Positions 46,133-57,809 of a stretch of DNA of 64,000 bases are shown piece after piece. A program made the translations under genes and the position numbers. The notes under the pieces are model-generated. The model was not told the DNA's origin. It searched no databases and saw nothing but the letters and a program-made list of their open reading frames with translations. Source of the stretch: Coptis chinensis (lineage: Eukaryota; Streptophyta; Magnoliopsida; Ranunculales; Ranunculaceae); the NCBI GenBank assembly GCA_015680905.1, contig CM027379.1, positions 100,801,001 through 100,865,000 on the forward strand, in the 5' to 3' direction. Every line of letters begins with the position of its first letter. The first letter of the stretch is position 1.

Positions 46133-46699
46133 TAGAAAATTCGAAAAAAAAAAAGAAAAAAAAAAAACTAAAAAAAAAAAAAAAAAAAAAAATTAAACTA
46201 GGTAATTAAACTAATATGCAACTATTCTAAATTATACTAGAATGTAAAACTACTTTCCTTCAATTTGGGTTGGGCTTTGCAGCTAGTATCTCGCTTCGAT
46301 TGTCTAAAAGTTGTCTCTTCAGGGTTATGGTGAATCACTTGGATTGCTTAAGTACCACCGCCCTACGCACGATAGTCCGTTTGTCAAGATTCGGACAAGA
46401 AACACTAGAGTCCGATATTTCATTTGTGTTGGCTTACAACTTCAATTGTTGAAAAGATCCTAAATGCAATTATACTAGAAAGCAATAAAACTAAACTATG
46501 ATGCAACTATACTAAGAAAGCAATAAAAAGAATGAAGATTCGACTAACCTGGATGGTAGATCTTGTCTTGAGATGTCCTTCAAGCTTCTTTCTTTCTTAA
46601 AAGGATGGATGACGCGCTAAAATTACCCTCAATATCCAAAATTTTAATCTTGAAAGAAAACGTTAAACATAAACAACTTAAAGCGGCAGCGGCGCCATT

Positions 46700-48342
46700 T
46701 GACCACTACCTCTTTTTGTGTGTTTAGATGGTGTATGGATGATGTAGATAGATGATGATCGTTGAACAAAAGAGAAGCATATCAAAACCTAATTATCCCT
46801 CACTAAGTAAAAAGGATGAGTAGGGTATCGCTCAACTTTTAAGTGTATGTTATGTGAAGGACGGAATTTGGAAAGGGGTTTGAGGGATTAAAACTAATGT
46901 TGTAGAGATTGTAGATTCTAATGCTAAACTAAGCTAAACTAACTAAACTATTGAGAATTTATAAAGAGAGAATTCAAGAGATTAGAATCCACCAATACTT
47001 TTAATCTATGACCTTCCGCTTCATGGTTGTTCTTACAAGTAGACTACAATTAGGTAATCGAAAGCGAGTGCCGATGCCCTTTGGATGAAACATCGTTAAC
47101 AATTAACTCTACTTAAGGTTGTTCTTATGTTTATGCTATTAATATCTTCTTTCCTTTTATGTAAGCTCGGGCAGCCATTCAATGTATTACCAAGAGCAAC
47201 ATCAAGGAGTACTTCCTAATAGGGTGACCATTCAATGAATCACCACTTAAGGCAAACACAAAGAATACTTCCCCCTAAAGTACCCTCCCCCGAGCTACCC
47301 CTTCTAAGGCAACACAAAGAATACTTCCTTAACTCTAAAGAATTACACTACTAGAAGAAAAGTAAAGAACACTAGCATGATATTAATATTGCAAAACATA
47401 AACCCTATTCTATACTTCCATCCCCGGTGTGGGCAATGGAATTAATAACTACAAACATAAAGAACTAACCTGATTGAAGAACACCATGAACCGGAGGAAG
47501 AATCATTAAACCTTAAGCATCGGCTTCATCTCCTCCCTTGAAGGAGAAGATTAGCCTTCCATATAGAAGGAAGAACACGAAGAACGAGAAGAAGAAGAGT
47601 TGAAGAACATAAGACTAGAAAGACTAATTTATTAAGACCTAGTTAAAACCGATATTTTATTATTAATCTCTCTCGCCTCAAGTTCGAGACAAGAATATAA
47701 GTTTAATTGGCAAATTACATGAGGCACTTAGGTCCTCTATTTATAGGGGTTACAATGAGTTCTAGAAGCATTCCAAACCGTCCATTTGTTTCCTAATACA
47801 AATAGGTTTCTTTTCGAGAGTCCGACTTCGTCTTCAAAACTGAGAAGGAATTGGCTACAGTGTCGATTCATGCGCCCACGGGCGCATTATCCATCGCCCC
47901 GGACTTAATCAATGCCCGACGGGCCTTTCGGTCTATCGTCCCCGATGCAATCAATGCGTCTGACGGGCCTTTCGATCTATCGTCCCGTGACGATAAGCCG
48001 ATTTTTCTCTTACGCTTCTATCCTTTTATCCTCTTTTGCGGGCTTTGGTCCAAGCAACGAATCCTTTGGCCTTGGGCTTCCAAATAGACTTTAAAATAGG
48101 TCCAAGTCGCATATTTAATAGCTCCAATTCCTTGGCCTTCTCCATGATTGTCCACGGACCTCCCATGTGATCATTGATGCTCCGAATTGCTTCGTTTTAC
48201 CCCATTTTCTCTAATATTCTACAAAACTCTCTTTTTCAACTGTAGAATCTTAAAACACAACTTATAAACACTATTAGTCCACTAAGATGGCTAAACAAGA
48301 GGCATAATCGAGGGTTAAATAGCACTTTTTGAGCACTTATCA
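46700..48342 (-). mobile_element. 5' LTR of the Athila element, 1643 bp
   Basis: Pairs with 36557-38186. The minus-strand 3' end GTGGTCA is followed by AA and the TGGCGCC primer site at 46698 downward. A poly-A-rich tract at 46140-46190 lies in the leader region between this LTR and gag. Confidence 0.92.
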
Positions 48343-50722
48343 TGGGGAAGATAAATTTTGATAGGGGAAGACATTCTCATGGAAAATCATGTCACGGGAA
48401 GTATAAATTTTCTTGAAAGATAAATCATAAATGCGATAGCCCTTCTGAGCATAAGGATAACCAATGAAGATGCCAGGTTTCCCACGGTGATCAAACTTAC
48501 TTTTAATAGAAGTGTTGTGAGCAAAACATAAACAACCAAAAACACAAAGGTGGACAAGAGTGAGAGGTGTTGTAAATAAAAGCTCATGAGGTGATTTGTC
48601 ATTTAACAAGGTGCCAGGATTTTTGTTAATGAGATAGCATGTGGTGAGTATGGATTCACCCCAGAAGGATAATGGGAGATGAGCTTGAAAATGTAACGCT
48701 CGTGCAACGTTGAGTAACTTTCAACAACAGCGTTTTTTTTGGTAGTAGCAACGCAACTACGTTGGTGGATAACCCCATGTTTTGAAAAAATTTATTGCAT
48801 GTTATAGGATATAAATTCGGATCTATTGTCAGATCGAAGGACTTGGATTTCATGAAAATGGCCATCAATGTTGCTATGGCCATATATGAGTGAATGCATT
48901 GTAGAGTGAAATTGAGTATGAACCATGACAAAAAAGGATTGTAAATGCATGGCAGTTTCAGATTTGACAGTTATAAGATAAATCCATATAGCGCGACTAA
49001 AATTATCGACAATAGTTAAGAAAAAAGGAGCATTGGAATAAGATGGTAAATGAAAAGGACCCCATATGTCACAATGAATCATTTGGAAAGGTCTAATAGT
49101 TTTTATTGAACTATGAGAAAAAGATAAACGTGTTTGCTTAGCTTGCGGACATACATTGCAAGTAGCATTATTGGAACTAGAAATGAAAGGAAACTGCTTA
49201 GCTAAAATCTGCAAAGGCATGAAAGAGAGATGTCCTATGTGATAATGCCATAAATTATTGGTGGTAGAGTTGTGGAATGAGCAAACCGAAGCTAGTTGGA
49301 GATGGTAGAGTCCCCTATCAAGCCGTCCCAATCCAATCTTCTTCTTCGATAACTGGTCCTGAAAAATGCAAGAATCATTAGTGAATGTGATAGAGATAGA
49401 GTGAGATTTGACTAGTTTACTAATGGAAAGCAAGTTAAAATGAAATGTGGGAACAAACAAAACATTGTCAAGACGCAATAGAGGAGAGATAATAACACTA
49501 CCAACATGAGTAATTAAATGGTCTGTGCCATTCGGAAGTTTAAGAGTAGAATGTGTTAAACAAGTATGATAATGAGAAAACAGATGTAATGATGAACATA
49601 CATGATTGGTAGCACCAGAGTCAATGATCCATATGGATTTAGAAAAACACAAGAGAGATATACCTATTAGATTTGCTTGTGAAGTGGTACTACCTGAATC
49701 AAGTAAACTGAGAAGTTGGTTGTATTGTTCTGTGGAGAAAGCAGGAGAAGTGGAGCCTGTAGCAACCGAATTGGTTTGAGCAGGCTTGGGTGGATATCGT
49801 TGCAGTTTGTAACATGTACCAATATGATGTCCAACTTGGTTACAGTGGTTGCAGAATGGACGAGCACATGCGCGCTCTGGTTGCCCTGTATCGGAGGGCG
49901 CACGCACTCTTGGCTGAGGCGAACCATTGTTGTGCTGCGGAGGTTTAGACGGGCCTGATTTCAAAGAAGAAGCCCAGTTGGTCTTTTGAAAGTGAATACT
50001 CAGGGCAGCAGCGTCCGGAGTAGAAGGAAGAGAGAGTGCATGAATCTCTTGTTGCGTCTCCTCCTGTCGGATTAAAGAATAAATCTTGGATATACGAGGA
50101 AAATGATCCATTAAGAGAATTTGACTGCGGATGGATTGAAAACGAGCATCTAGCCCTTGCATGAATTTCATAGAACGACCGTCTTCAACCTCTTTGGCAA
50201 AAATAGATGCATGACCACAAGTACAAGCAGGTATAGTAGATAAAAAACTTAATTCATTCCAGAACGATTTAAGCAAAGTGAAATAAACAGATACTGTACG
50301 ATTGTCTTGCTTGAGAAGAGTGACGGAATCCTTCAGTTGAAAAACCTTGGGTGCATTAGTTTTTGTAAAACGATCACCTCGATCTTTCCAGATTTCGAAT
50401 GCAGAGTCGGCATAGAGGATGCTTCCACAGATATCTAGAGAAGCAGAATTCAGAATCCATGAAGCAACAAGGTCATCACATCGTGACCACTTGGATTTTT
50501 CTTTAGGAGTGCTAGGAGGTGTGACAGAGCCATCGACAAAACCAAACTTATTTTTTGCTCGAAGGGCTATAGAGATAGACCGTAACAAAGTCGGATAATT
50601 GTCACCGGATAACAGAGGAGATATGAGAATATAATAGTCATGGGGCTATCTGAGTGGTGGACAAAGAAAGGATCATCAGAACCTGGAGGAGAGTCATTAT
50701 TGGTGTTTGAGGCGTCGACCAT
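48343..50722 (-). pseudogene. Copia gag, protease and integrase
   Basis: The gag probably starts at 50722 (MVDASNTNNDSPPG), shifts frame near 50620, then runs open for 598 residues (48792-50588). It includes a UBN2-like gag, a zinc knuckle CNHCNQVGHHIGTC, the protease motif WIIDSGATNHVCSS and a GAG-pre-integrase segment LWHYHIGHLSFMPL. The integrase core has IHCDIWGPF and VLRSDNRSEF (the usual DNGxEF is altered). Further frame changes follow. The integrase tail reaches VFGCLCFAHN and stops where the Athila element is inserted. Confidence 0.88.
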
Positions 50723-50793
50723 TGAGAATTGAGAGGAGGCGGAAGCTTTGAGTGGTTAGGGTTAGGGTTTGGATCGAAATTAGGCTGATACCA

Positions 50794-51052
50794 TGATAAA
50801 TTAGAGAGAGAGATTTGAGAATATTTACTTGATTGATTTCTAAGGAGATTAAAATTATTTATATAGAGATTACAACATTCTAAAATAGGAACAAAAATAG
50901 ACGGTGCGTGTATTTAACTTGAGGTGCGGGCGCGCTAAATCTACTGAACAATTGTGAATCACGGGGCGCCGGCGCGTTCTAATTGTGTTATGTACTACTT
51001 AGTGGTAGCGCGGGCGCGCTCTGCACTATGACATGAAGAACTACTTCTAATA
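50794..51052 (-). mobile_element. 5' LTR of the split copia
   Basis: Pairs with 34337-34585 and directly adjoins the primer site at 50793 downward. The sequence after it (51053 on) is the continuation of the NB-ARC exon. Confidence 0.88.
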
Positions 51053-51142
51053 ATTTCTACTCGCAATAAAGATGTTGCCTTACATGCGGATCGGTCAACT
51101 CACTATCACCATGCATTACATTTACTTAACAAAGGTGAGAGC

Positions 51143-51779
51143 TGTTGTGGTTAATACCGATCCCCACCACACAGATAACTTGTACTTGAACCAACTACTA
51201 CTCCAGACAAATTCTAAATATTCACTACAACCTATCTAGCATGCCTAACTTTTTAAACAACTATCAACAACAAATAATAATGTAAAGAGAAGAGCAAGCA
51301 TACCACAACACAAAGATATACGGTCGTTCGGCCAATAGTGCCTACTTCCACAAGAACTAATCCTTTTATAAAGTGGGAAGGAAGATTACAATCACTCCTT
51401 TCAGTCTCTCACCTTACTAGATCATTACTCTCTCTTTACAGGCTTTTCTCTTTGCAAAGATTATCTCTCAATTTTGATAGCTCTCAAAATTGGGTTTCTC
51501 TTCTTGTGTTAGGTTTTCCAAAACCTTGTTTCTGTTTATATACTGCCCTTTCAAATTCGTGGTTACTGTAGCAAATTAGAATGCAAATATAGGCATGGGC
51601 GCGGGTACGCTCTCGGCAAGACCAATTTCGAGCGCGTGCGCCCTCAACAACCTTGTTTCGTGACTTCGATTACCAAAAGGGGTGCCTTGGGTTTTTAGTT
51701 TAATCTCGGCGTGCCTCTCGGATTCTTTTCACACAGAACTGATTTCTCTTTCATCCTCTTGTGAGGGATAACTGCAACA
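51143..51779 (-). mobile_element. 3' LTR of the second copia, 637 bp
   Basis: Runs from TGTTGTGGTTAAT to CTGCAACA on the plus strand. It is related to the LTR at 27529-28160. CGCG words (GGGCGCGGGTACGC and GAGCGCGTGCGCCC) occur near 51600-51640. Confidence 0.9.
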
Positions 51780-51906
51780 ATCTCCCCTTCCCGAACAACG
51801 AGGGTGGATATCTCCATGCAATTTCCAAATCAACTGGAAGAGTGTGCTACCATTCTGGCGGTAGCACAACAAATATCAAACTTACCTTTCGGTAAAACTT
51901 TGGTCA

Positions 51907-53800
51907 TCATATCCGACCCGTTCTTATTTGTATAGATCTTCTCAATACACAAATGCTTGTCTTCGAGTACTTCTCTAATCCAATGGTAACGCACATGTAT
52001 GTGCTTGGATCTAGAATGAAAACTCGGATGTGCTTGGATCTAGAATGAAAACTCGGATTCTTGCTTAAATGAATGGTGCTCTGACTGTCACATAGAACTA
52101 TAAACTGTTTCTTCTTTAGCCCTAGTTCATCGAAGAACCTCTTCATCCATATCATCTCTTTGCAACACTCAGTGGCTGCAATATACTCGGCTTCTGTAGT
52201 GGAGAGGGAAACACACTTTTGCAACTTAGATTGCCAAGAAACTGCTCCCTCTGCAAAAGTAACCAGATAACCGAAGATGGACTTCATCGAGTCAACATCA
52301 CCTGCCATGTCTACATCAGTGTAGCATTCAAGTAAGGGGTTACTCCCACCAAAACACAAACACGATTTGGAAGTACCCTTGAGATATCTCAATATCCACT
52401 TAACACCTTCCCAATGCTCCTTACCCAGATTTGATATAAATCAGCTTACAATACTAACGACGAAAGCAATATCCGATCTTGTACACACCATTGCATACAT
52501 CAAGTTGCCCACTACGGATGCATAAAGAATCTTTTCCATCTGACTCTGCTCATGCTCACCCTTTGGACACATCTCTTTGATCATGCAGAACTGGCCACCA
52601 AGCAGACAATTGACTGGCTTCGCTTGATCCATGTTGAATCTCTTCAAGACTTTCTCAATATAGCTTTCTTGAGAAAGCCACAACTTCCCACTCTTTCTAT
52701 CATGAGTGATCCTCATCCCAAGTATCTGCTTTGTTTGACCCAAATCATTCATCTCAAAAGACTTACTCAAGTCTTTTTTCAACTTGGATATCTTGTTGAT
52801 GTTCGGGCCAACTATCAACATATCATCCATATACAACAAGAGCACTATGAAATCCCAATCTGGAAATTTCTGAACAAACACACAATGATCGGAAGCAGAC
52901 TTCTTGTATCCTTGCTTTGCCATAAAGGAATCAAACTTTATGTACCACTGTCTTGGTGCCTTCTTCAACCCATACAAGCTTTTTATCATCTTGCATACTA
53001 GGTGCTCCTTGCCTTTGACTTAAAACCCCTATGGCTGGTCCATGTAGACATCTTTTTCAAGGTCTCCATGAAGAAAAGTTGTCTTAACATCTAGCTGCTC
53101 AACCTCCATGTTCATACTTGCGATCAGACCCAATACCACCCGGATAGAAATCATCTTCACTATAGGAGAGAAAATTTCATCAAAGTCAATCCCTTTCCTT
53201 TAGCCAAATCCTTTCATAACAAGGCGAGATTTGTACCTTGGGTGTGGATTATTCTCCTCATGCTTCACTTTGTAGATCCACTTATTCTTGAGAATTTTTA
53301 TTCCTTTCGGTTTCTCAACTAACTCATAAGTGTGATTCTTATGCAAAGAATCCATCTCATCATGCAGGGCTTTCAACCACTTCTCTTTGTCTGTACCTTC
53401 AAGAGTCTCTTGATAGTACATAAGTTCTCCACCATCAGATAGTAAAACATACATATGTGGTGCATACCTGGTTAAAGCTTGTCTCTCTCTGCCAGACCTC
53501 CTTACCCCATCTTCTTGTGGCTCAGGAGGATGCACTTCTGCTTGCTCAGGTGGTGGTTCATGCACTTCATCTGCATCTTCTATATCAATAGGTTCTATCC
53601 CATCATGAGCAATATGATCATCATCATGAGCTTTAAACCCATGGCGCTCTGCATTCTTAATGCCTTTTGCACGTTCCACAGTAGGAACTTCTGGTTCTGA
53701 ATTAACAATATCATTGGTGAAAGCTTGTAACTTCTCACCCTCCTCGAAATCTGCTATGGTTTGGTCTTCCAAGAACATAACATCTCGACTTCGGATATTT
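51907..53800 (-). pseudogene. Copia reverse transcriptase and RNase H
   Basis: The minus strand shows a linker ending in ALTRYAPHMYVLLSDGGE, the RT start KWLKALHDEMDSLHKNHTYE, a break near 53200, then SLYGLKKAPRQWYIKFDSFM and the active site LLYMDDMLIVG. RNase H follows with VDMAGDVDSMKSIFGYLV (a D is kept), TTEAEYIAATE and LCDSQSTIHLSKNPSFH, ending at a premature position near 51907. Several frame breaks occur. It belongs to the Tork/Tnt1 kind. Confidence 0.88.
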
Positions 53801-54054
53801 TCTTGTTAATCGTATCATAGAGTTTGTAGGCAAACTTCTAATCCCCATAATCTAGAAAAATGCACTGCTTGACTTTGTCATCAAGCTTGGATCTCTCGTC
53901 CTTGGGAATATGAACAAATGCCCTACACCCAAATACTCTCAAGTATCTATAATCAACATCTCTACCTGTCCATACTCTCTCTGGAAATTTCACTATTTAG
54001 AGGCTTTGAAGACGATAGGTTGATCACATGTATAGCTGTGCACATTGCTTATAC

Positions 54055-55165
54055 CTAGTAACTTCTTGGTAACTTAGAATGAGAGAACATGCTTCTCATC
54101 CTCTCTACAATGGTATGATTCACCTTCTCGGCTATACCATTGTGTTTCGATGTCTTGGGTACTGTCTTCTCATGACGAATCCTATAACTTTTGCAATACT
54201 CTTCAAACGGCCCAATGTAGTCTCCCCTATTATCTGAACGAATATAGTTCAAAGGCTTCTCGGTTTCTCTTTCCACCACACTATAGAAAGTCTCGAACAC
54301 ACTGAGAACCTCATCCTTGGTCTTCAAACTATATGCACATACCTTTCTTGAAGCATCATCAATGAAAGTTAAAAAGTATAAAGCTCCTCCGTGGGACTTT
54401 ACTTTCATAGGACCACATAAGTCAGTGTGAATTAGCTCATGGACATTGTCCTTTTTGTGAGACGGGAATCTTTGGAAAGACACCCTGTGTTGCTTTCCTA
54501 CCAAACAGTGAGTATATCTATTTAAATGTGTACCTTTGATATCTGGCAAGGCCTTTTGCTTGGTAAGAACTTCCAAGCTTTTTTCGCCCATATAACACAG
54601 TCTCTTGTGCCATAGTTCGGAGGAAGTTTCTTTCTCTACCGCATTTACTTCTGCTTTACACAAACTAGCATGTGTCTTGTAAAGAGAGCAAGTTTTCTTC
54701 CCTTTGGTTGCTACAATGGAACCTCTACTCAGTTTCCATACCCCGTTACCAAACGAGTTTAGAAAGCCATCATCATCTAACTTCCCAGTGGAAATTAGGC
54801 TTAGACGAATGTCAGAGACATGTCTTACATCCTTGAGTGTCAAGGTGTATCCGACATTGGTTTCTATATAAACATCCCCAATGCCTGCAATCTTCGAGAC
54901 GCCACTGTTACCCATTTTTTATCTCACCAAACTCACTACAGCTATAGGTAGTGAAGAATCCCCTGTGCGGTGTGACGTGATAGGATGCTCCTATATCTAT
55001 CACCCACTCTATATCCTGACATGAGGTAGTAAGACAACATACACCACATTCTGACACAATTTCCACTAGACCATCATTGACTAGTGCGGTAGTATCTCTG
55101 CCTGTGTTTTCGTTCCTTTGTACCATGTCTTCATGTACACAATTATTCTTCTCATCCCTTTTCAA
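54055..55165 (-). pseudogene. Copia protease and integrase
   Basis: The protease motif reads WVIDIGASYHVTPHR, where the catalytic DTG is altered to DIG. The integrase part (54055-54915) includes LWHKRLCYMGEKS, IHTDLCGPMKVKSHGG, IRSDNRGDY (usual DNGGEY altered) and NGIAEKVNHTIVERMRSMF. It is more diverged than the related element at 25190-26560. Confidence 0.85.
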
Positions 55166-55426
55166 TGTTTTGCACTCATACCTGAAGTGACTTTTGGTGG
55201 CACAATAGTAACATTGCCTCTCTAACTTAAGAGTTCTAGTTTCACCCCTAGATTTGCTTCTGTCATCACCTTTAGAATGAGATGGTTTTCTGCTTTTACC
55301 TCTCCCCCGTTTCTCTGAGACAAAGATCTCTTAGTGAGATGAGCTGCTTCTTGAACCACTTTTTGTCTCCTCATTCAACAATTCCCCGGTAGCCATCTCT
55401 ATAGAAATAACTCTATCCTTAGCTCT
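55150..55426 (-). pseudogene. Copia gag C-terminal remnant
   Basis: Only the zinc-knuckle region and the basic segment before it remain. The knuckle is read in a broken frame near 55170-55215. At about 55427 the sequence changes to LTR sequence in opposed orientation. Confidence 0.7.
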
Positions 55427-55780
55427 CAATTTTGATAGCTCTCAAATTGGGTTTCTTTTGCAGAGAGAAAACCATGTAAAGAGAGAGGAGTGATCTAGTA
55501 AGGTGAAAGACTGAAAGGAGTGATTGTAATCTTTCTTCCTACTTTATAAAATGATTAGTTCTTGTAGAAGTAGGCATCATTGGCCGAACCACGGTATATC
55601 TTTGTGTTGTGGTATGCTTGTTCTTCTCTTTACATTATTATTTGTTGTTGATAGTTGTTTAGAGAGTTGGGCATGCTAGCTATGTTGTAGTGAATATTTA
55701 GAATTTGTCGAGTAGTAATTGGTTCAAGTACAAATTATTTGTGTAGTGGGGATCGATTGGTATTGGTATTAACCCCAACA
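55427..55780 (+). mobile_element. Inverted partial LTR of the second copia
   Basis: From about 55461 rightward the sequence is the reverse complement of 51143-51490, for example TATCTTTGTGTTGTGGTATG and the terminal CCCCAACA. The junction region (55427-55460) holds TCTCAATTTTGATAGCTCTC, which in the normal LTR is a near-perfect palindrome (CAATTTTGA with its complement). Confidence 0.85.
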
Positions 55781-57419
55781 AGAGCTGAGAACTCTTCTCC
55801 AAAAAAGTGTTCACTGTTTCAGATATTTGCCCACCTGAGTTGGTGGAAGTGGGAAATTTTATTGTTGACAAGTGTGGTGGCTTACCATTGGCTATTGTTG
55901 TACTAGGTGGACTCGTGATGGGTGAGGAGAGAACATTTCACGCTTGGTCCAAAGTACTTGCTAGTGTAAATTGGCAGCTGAGTCAAGAATCAATTCCATG
56001 TCGAGAAATTTTAGCTTTAAGGTACACTGATTTACCCCCACATTTGAAGTCGTGTTTTCTCTATCTCGGTATCTATCCAGAAGATTATGTGATCAATGTC
56101 GAAAAACTCATTTTGCTCTGGGTTGCAGAAGGTTTTGTGCATTCAAGAGGAGAGCAAAATACGGAAGATGTCGCAGAGGACTCCTTGGAGGAGTTAATCC
56201 AGAGAAGTATGGTTCAACTGGTAGATAAAAGGGTATCGTGGGGCGTCCAGTGAAGAGTTGTACACTCCATTGCATGATCTGTTAGGAGACCTTGCGATCT
56301 CGGAGGCTGAAAAAAACAAGGGACGGTTTTCTATCTATTATCGCAGGAGAGGTCGATTCTGCATCTCCTACAAAATCACGACGACCGCAATCCAAAACAG
56401 CTCTTACGATTGCCGTTTGAATTCTTCTCATCCGAATCTCCGGTCTCCATTAATATTTTCCAATATTGATTCTGTTGAACACGCCTACATTTGGGATTGG
56501 AAATTTATAGAAGGCATCAGAATGATAAGGGTGTTGGATTTGGAGAATATAAAACTACCTTGCTCCAGTTTACCTAAAGAAATTGGGAAACTCATTCTTT
56601 TGCACTACTTGGGGTTACGCAAAACTGGTTTAGAAAGGCTTCCAAGTGACGTTTGTTACATGGTTAAGCTGCAAACTCTAGATCTAAGAGGCAATTATGT
56701 CAAGAACTTACCCGAGGGAATATTGAAAATGAAAGACCTAAGACACCTATATTTGGCTCATCGCATTCGTCTGAAGTTCACATGTCAGGCCATAAATGGT
56801 TTTGGACAAGATCTTACGCTAGAGATTCATGGTTCCGCTTGGATGTACAAGGGTGGGGGGTTGTCAAATGTTCTTTCAACGCATGGGTGGCTTCGGTCAT
56901 TGAAGCGAAGGGGGCCAGTAACAGTAGGAAACTATAGTCTGAAAACTTGTTTTCCGTCAAGCGTCACTAAGTTGGAACTACAACTCGCTGCTAGATATGA
57001 AGATGACCCATTAGGTGTGTTGGGACTTGGGAAGTATACCCAAACTGAAGATACTCGTTAAATGGGCGATCATACACTAGAAAGGAAATGGTTTTTTTCA
57101 GGCCATGGATTTCCACAACTCCTGTTCTTAAAGGCTGATTAGATTGCATAACATTGAGAAGTTGACATTTGAGGACGGTGCAATGCCCAGGCTTAAGCAT
57201 TTGCGTATTAAATTGTGTTATGGACTAAAGAAACTTCCAGACGGACTTGGAAACATTACCAATCTTCAAAAAGTTCAGATTGTGGCCTTGCCAGAATTCA
57301 TGGACAGAATAAAAGAAAATGGAGAAGATTGGGAGTTGGGACAAGATCAAACACGTTCCTTTCGTGAGCCAAAAGCACAGTTAGGGATACTCTGTTCCTT
57401 TCCTTTAGATGTACAGTGA

Positions 57420-57809
57420 TTATGATCTGTTTCTGTTCATGATACTCTAGGTAACAATTAACCACTGGTGCAAAGAGTATTTGGGTCAGTGATTTTACTT
57501 AAAGTTGCAACGATTTTTATGATTTGTCTCCTGGAATTCTGTAAAACTTCAACAGAAATGATAACTGAGGTTCAGGACTCCAACATCTATAAATAAACTG
57601 TGTATATACAAGAAAACAAGAAAATCAAAAAAGTAATCCTCGAGAGATATCGTGATATATCGGCGATATCTTGTACTAAGTGTCTAACCAACGTGACAAA
57701 GACAGAAAACAACCTGGAATGAAAAACATGTGTTTTTGTTTTCCTTAATAAACAAACAACAAACATTCGAAAGAATCAAAGAAAATAGAGGAGGGAAAAA
57801 AGAGAGAAG
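57420..57809 (+). promoter_or_regulatory. Upstream region of the ceramidase-like gene
   Basis: No gene. A TATA-like CTATAAATAA lies at 57587-57596, about 215 bases before the ATG. A stretch at 57643-57676 (GATATCGTGATATATCGGCG and on) recalls the end of the hAT MITE at 18989-19390. An A- and G-rich leader precedes the ATG. Confidence 0.4.

Larger units (their letters stand above)
36557..48342 (-). mobile_element. Athila-type Ty3/gypsy element, 11.8 kb, TSD TGGGG
   Basis: The LTRs are 36557-38186 and 46700-48342, starting TGATAAGTGCTC and ending with a TCA on the minus strand. TGGGG is duplicated exactly (36552-36556 and 48343-48347) and lies within the copia polyprotein. The primer site TGGCGCCGCTGCCGC begins three bases inside the 5' LTR, a type associated with Athila elements (tRNA-Asp-like in my recollection). 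The purine tract CTAGTTGGGAGTTG precedes the 3' LTR. Gag, protease, polymerase and integrase occur in order. Total and LTR sizes suit Athila. Many small frame breaks make it inactive as assembled. Confidence 0.92.
34337..51052 (-). mobile_element. Ty1/copia element split by an Athila insertion
   Basis: The LTRs are 34337-34585 and 50794-51052 (249 and 259 bases, about fifteen mismatches by eye plus one gap). On the minus strand the 5' LTR ends at TTTATCA and TGGTATCAGCC (primer site) follows directly. The purine tract TTGAGGGGGCG precedes the 3' LTR at 34585. Flanks ATTTA (34332-34336) and ATTTC (51053-51057) agree at four of five bases, and joining them restores the NB-ARC reading frame. Without the Athila element it is about 4.9 kb. 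Gag type and short LTRs suggest an Ale/Retrofit-like lineage, held loosely. Confidence 0.9.
51143..55780 (-). mobile_element. Tork-like copia with opposed LTR ends, TSD AGAGC
   Basis: The left side is a full LTR (51143-51779, 637 bases) preceded internally by the purine tract GAAGGGGAGAT on the minus strand, as expected for a minus-strand element. The right side (about 55427-55780) is a partial LTR in the opposite orientation, so both outer ends are U5 ends: TGTTGTGGTTAATACC at the left and GGTATTAACCCCAACA at the right. AGAGC flanks both ends exactly (51138-51142 and 55781-55785). The primer site, leader and first part of gag are missing. Confidence 0.88.
32595..57419 (+). pseudogene. CC-NB-ARC-LRR resistance gene, broken by nested insertions
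   Basis: The host gene survives as four pieces: 32595-32871, 33744-34336, 51053-51142 and 55786-57419, about 2.6 kb in all. Piece 1 is an Rx-type coiled-coil domain starting MAESIASTLIQKLS, with two in-frame stops. Piece 2 holds a P-loop remnant (KTTLAKKIYN; the glycines are lost), CAWICVSQQY (RNBS-A) and a kinase-2-like FAIDDI. The copia insertion splits RVLI from STRNKDVAL (RNBS-B). Piece 4 has CGGLPLA, CFLYLGIYPEDYVI (RNBS-D), LHDLLGDLAIS in place of MHDL, then leucine-rich repeats to a stop at 57417-57419, with frameshifts near 56250 and 57065. In intact relatives this class acts as an intracellular immune receptor. This copy cannot. Confidence 0.93.

Noticed and set aside
57643-57676. 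Second copy of the ATATCG hAT MITE
   Set aside because: Only about 34 bases resemble the right end. There is no left end and no duplication.
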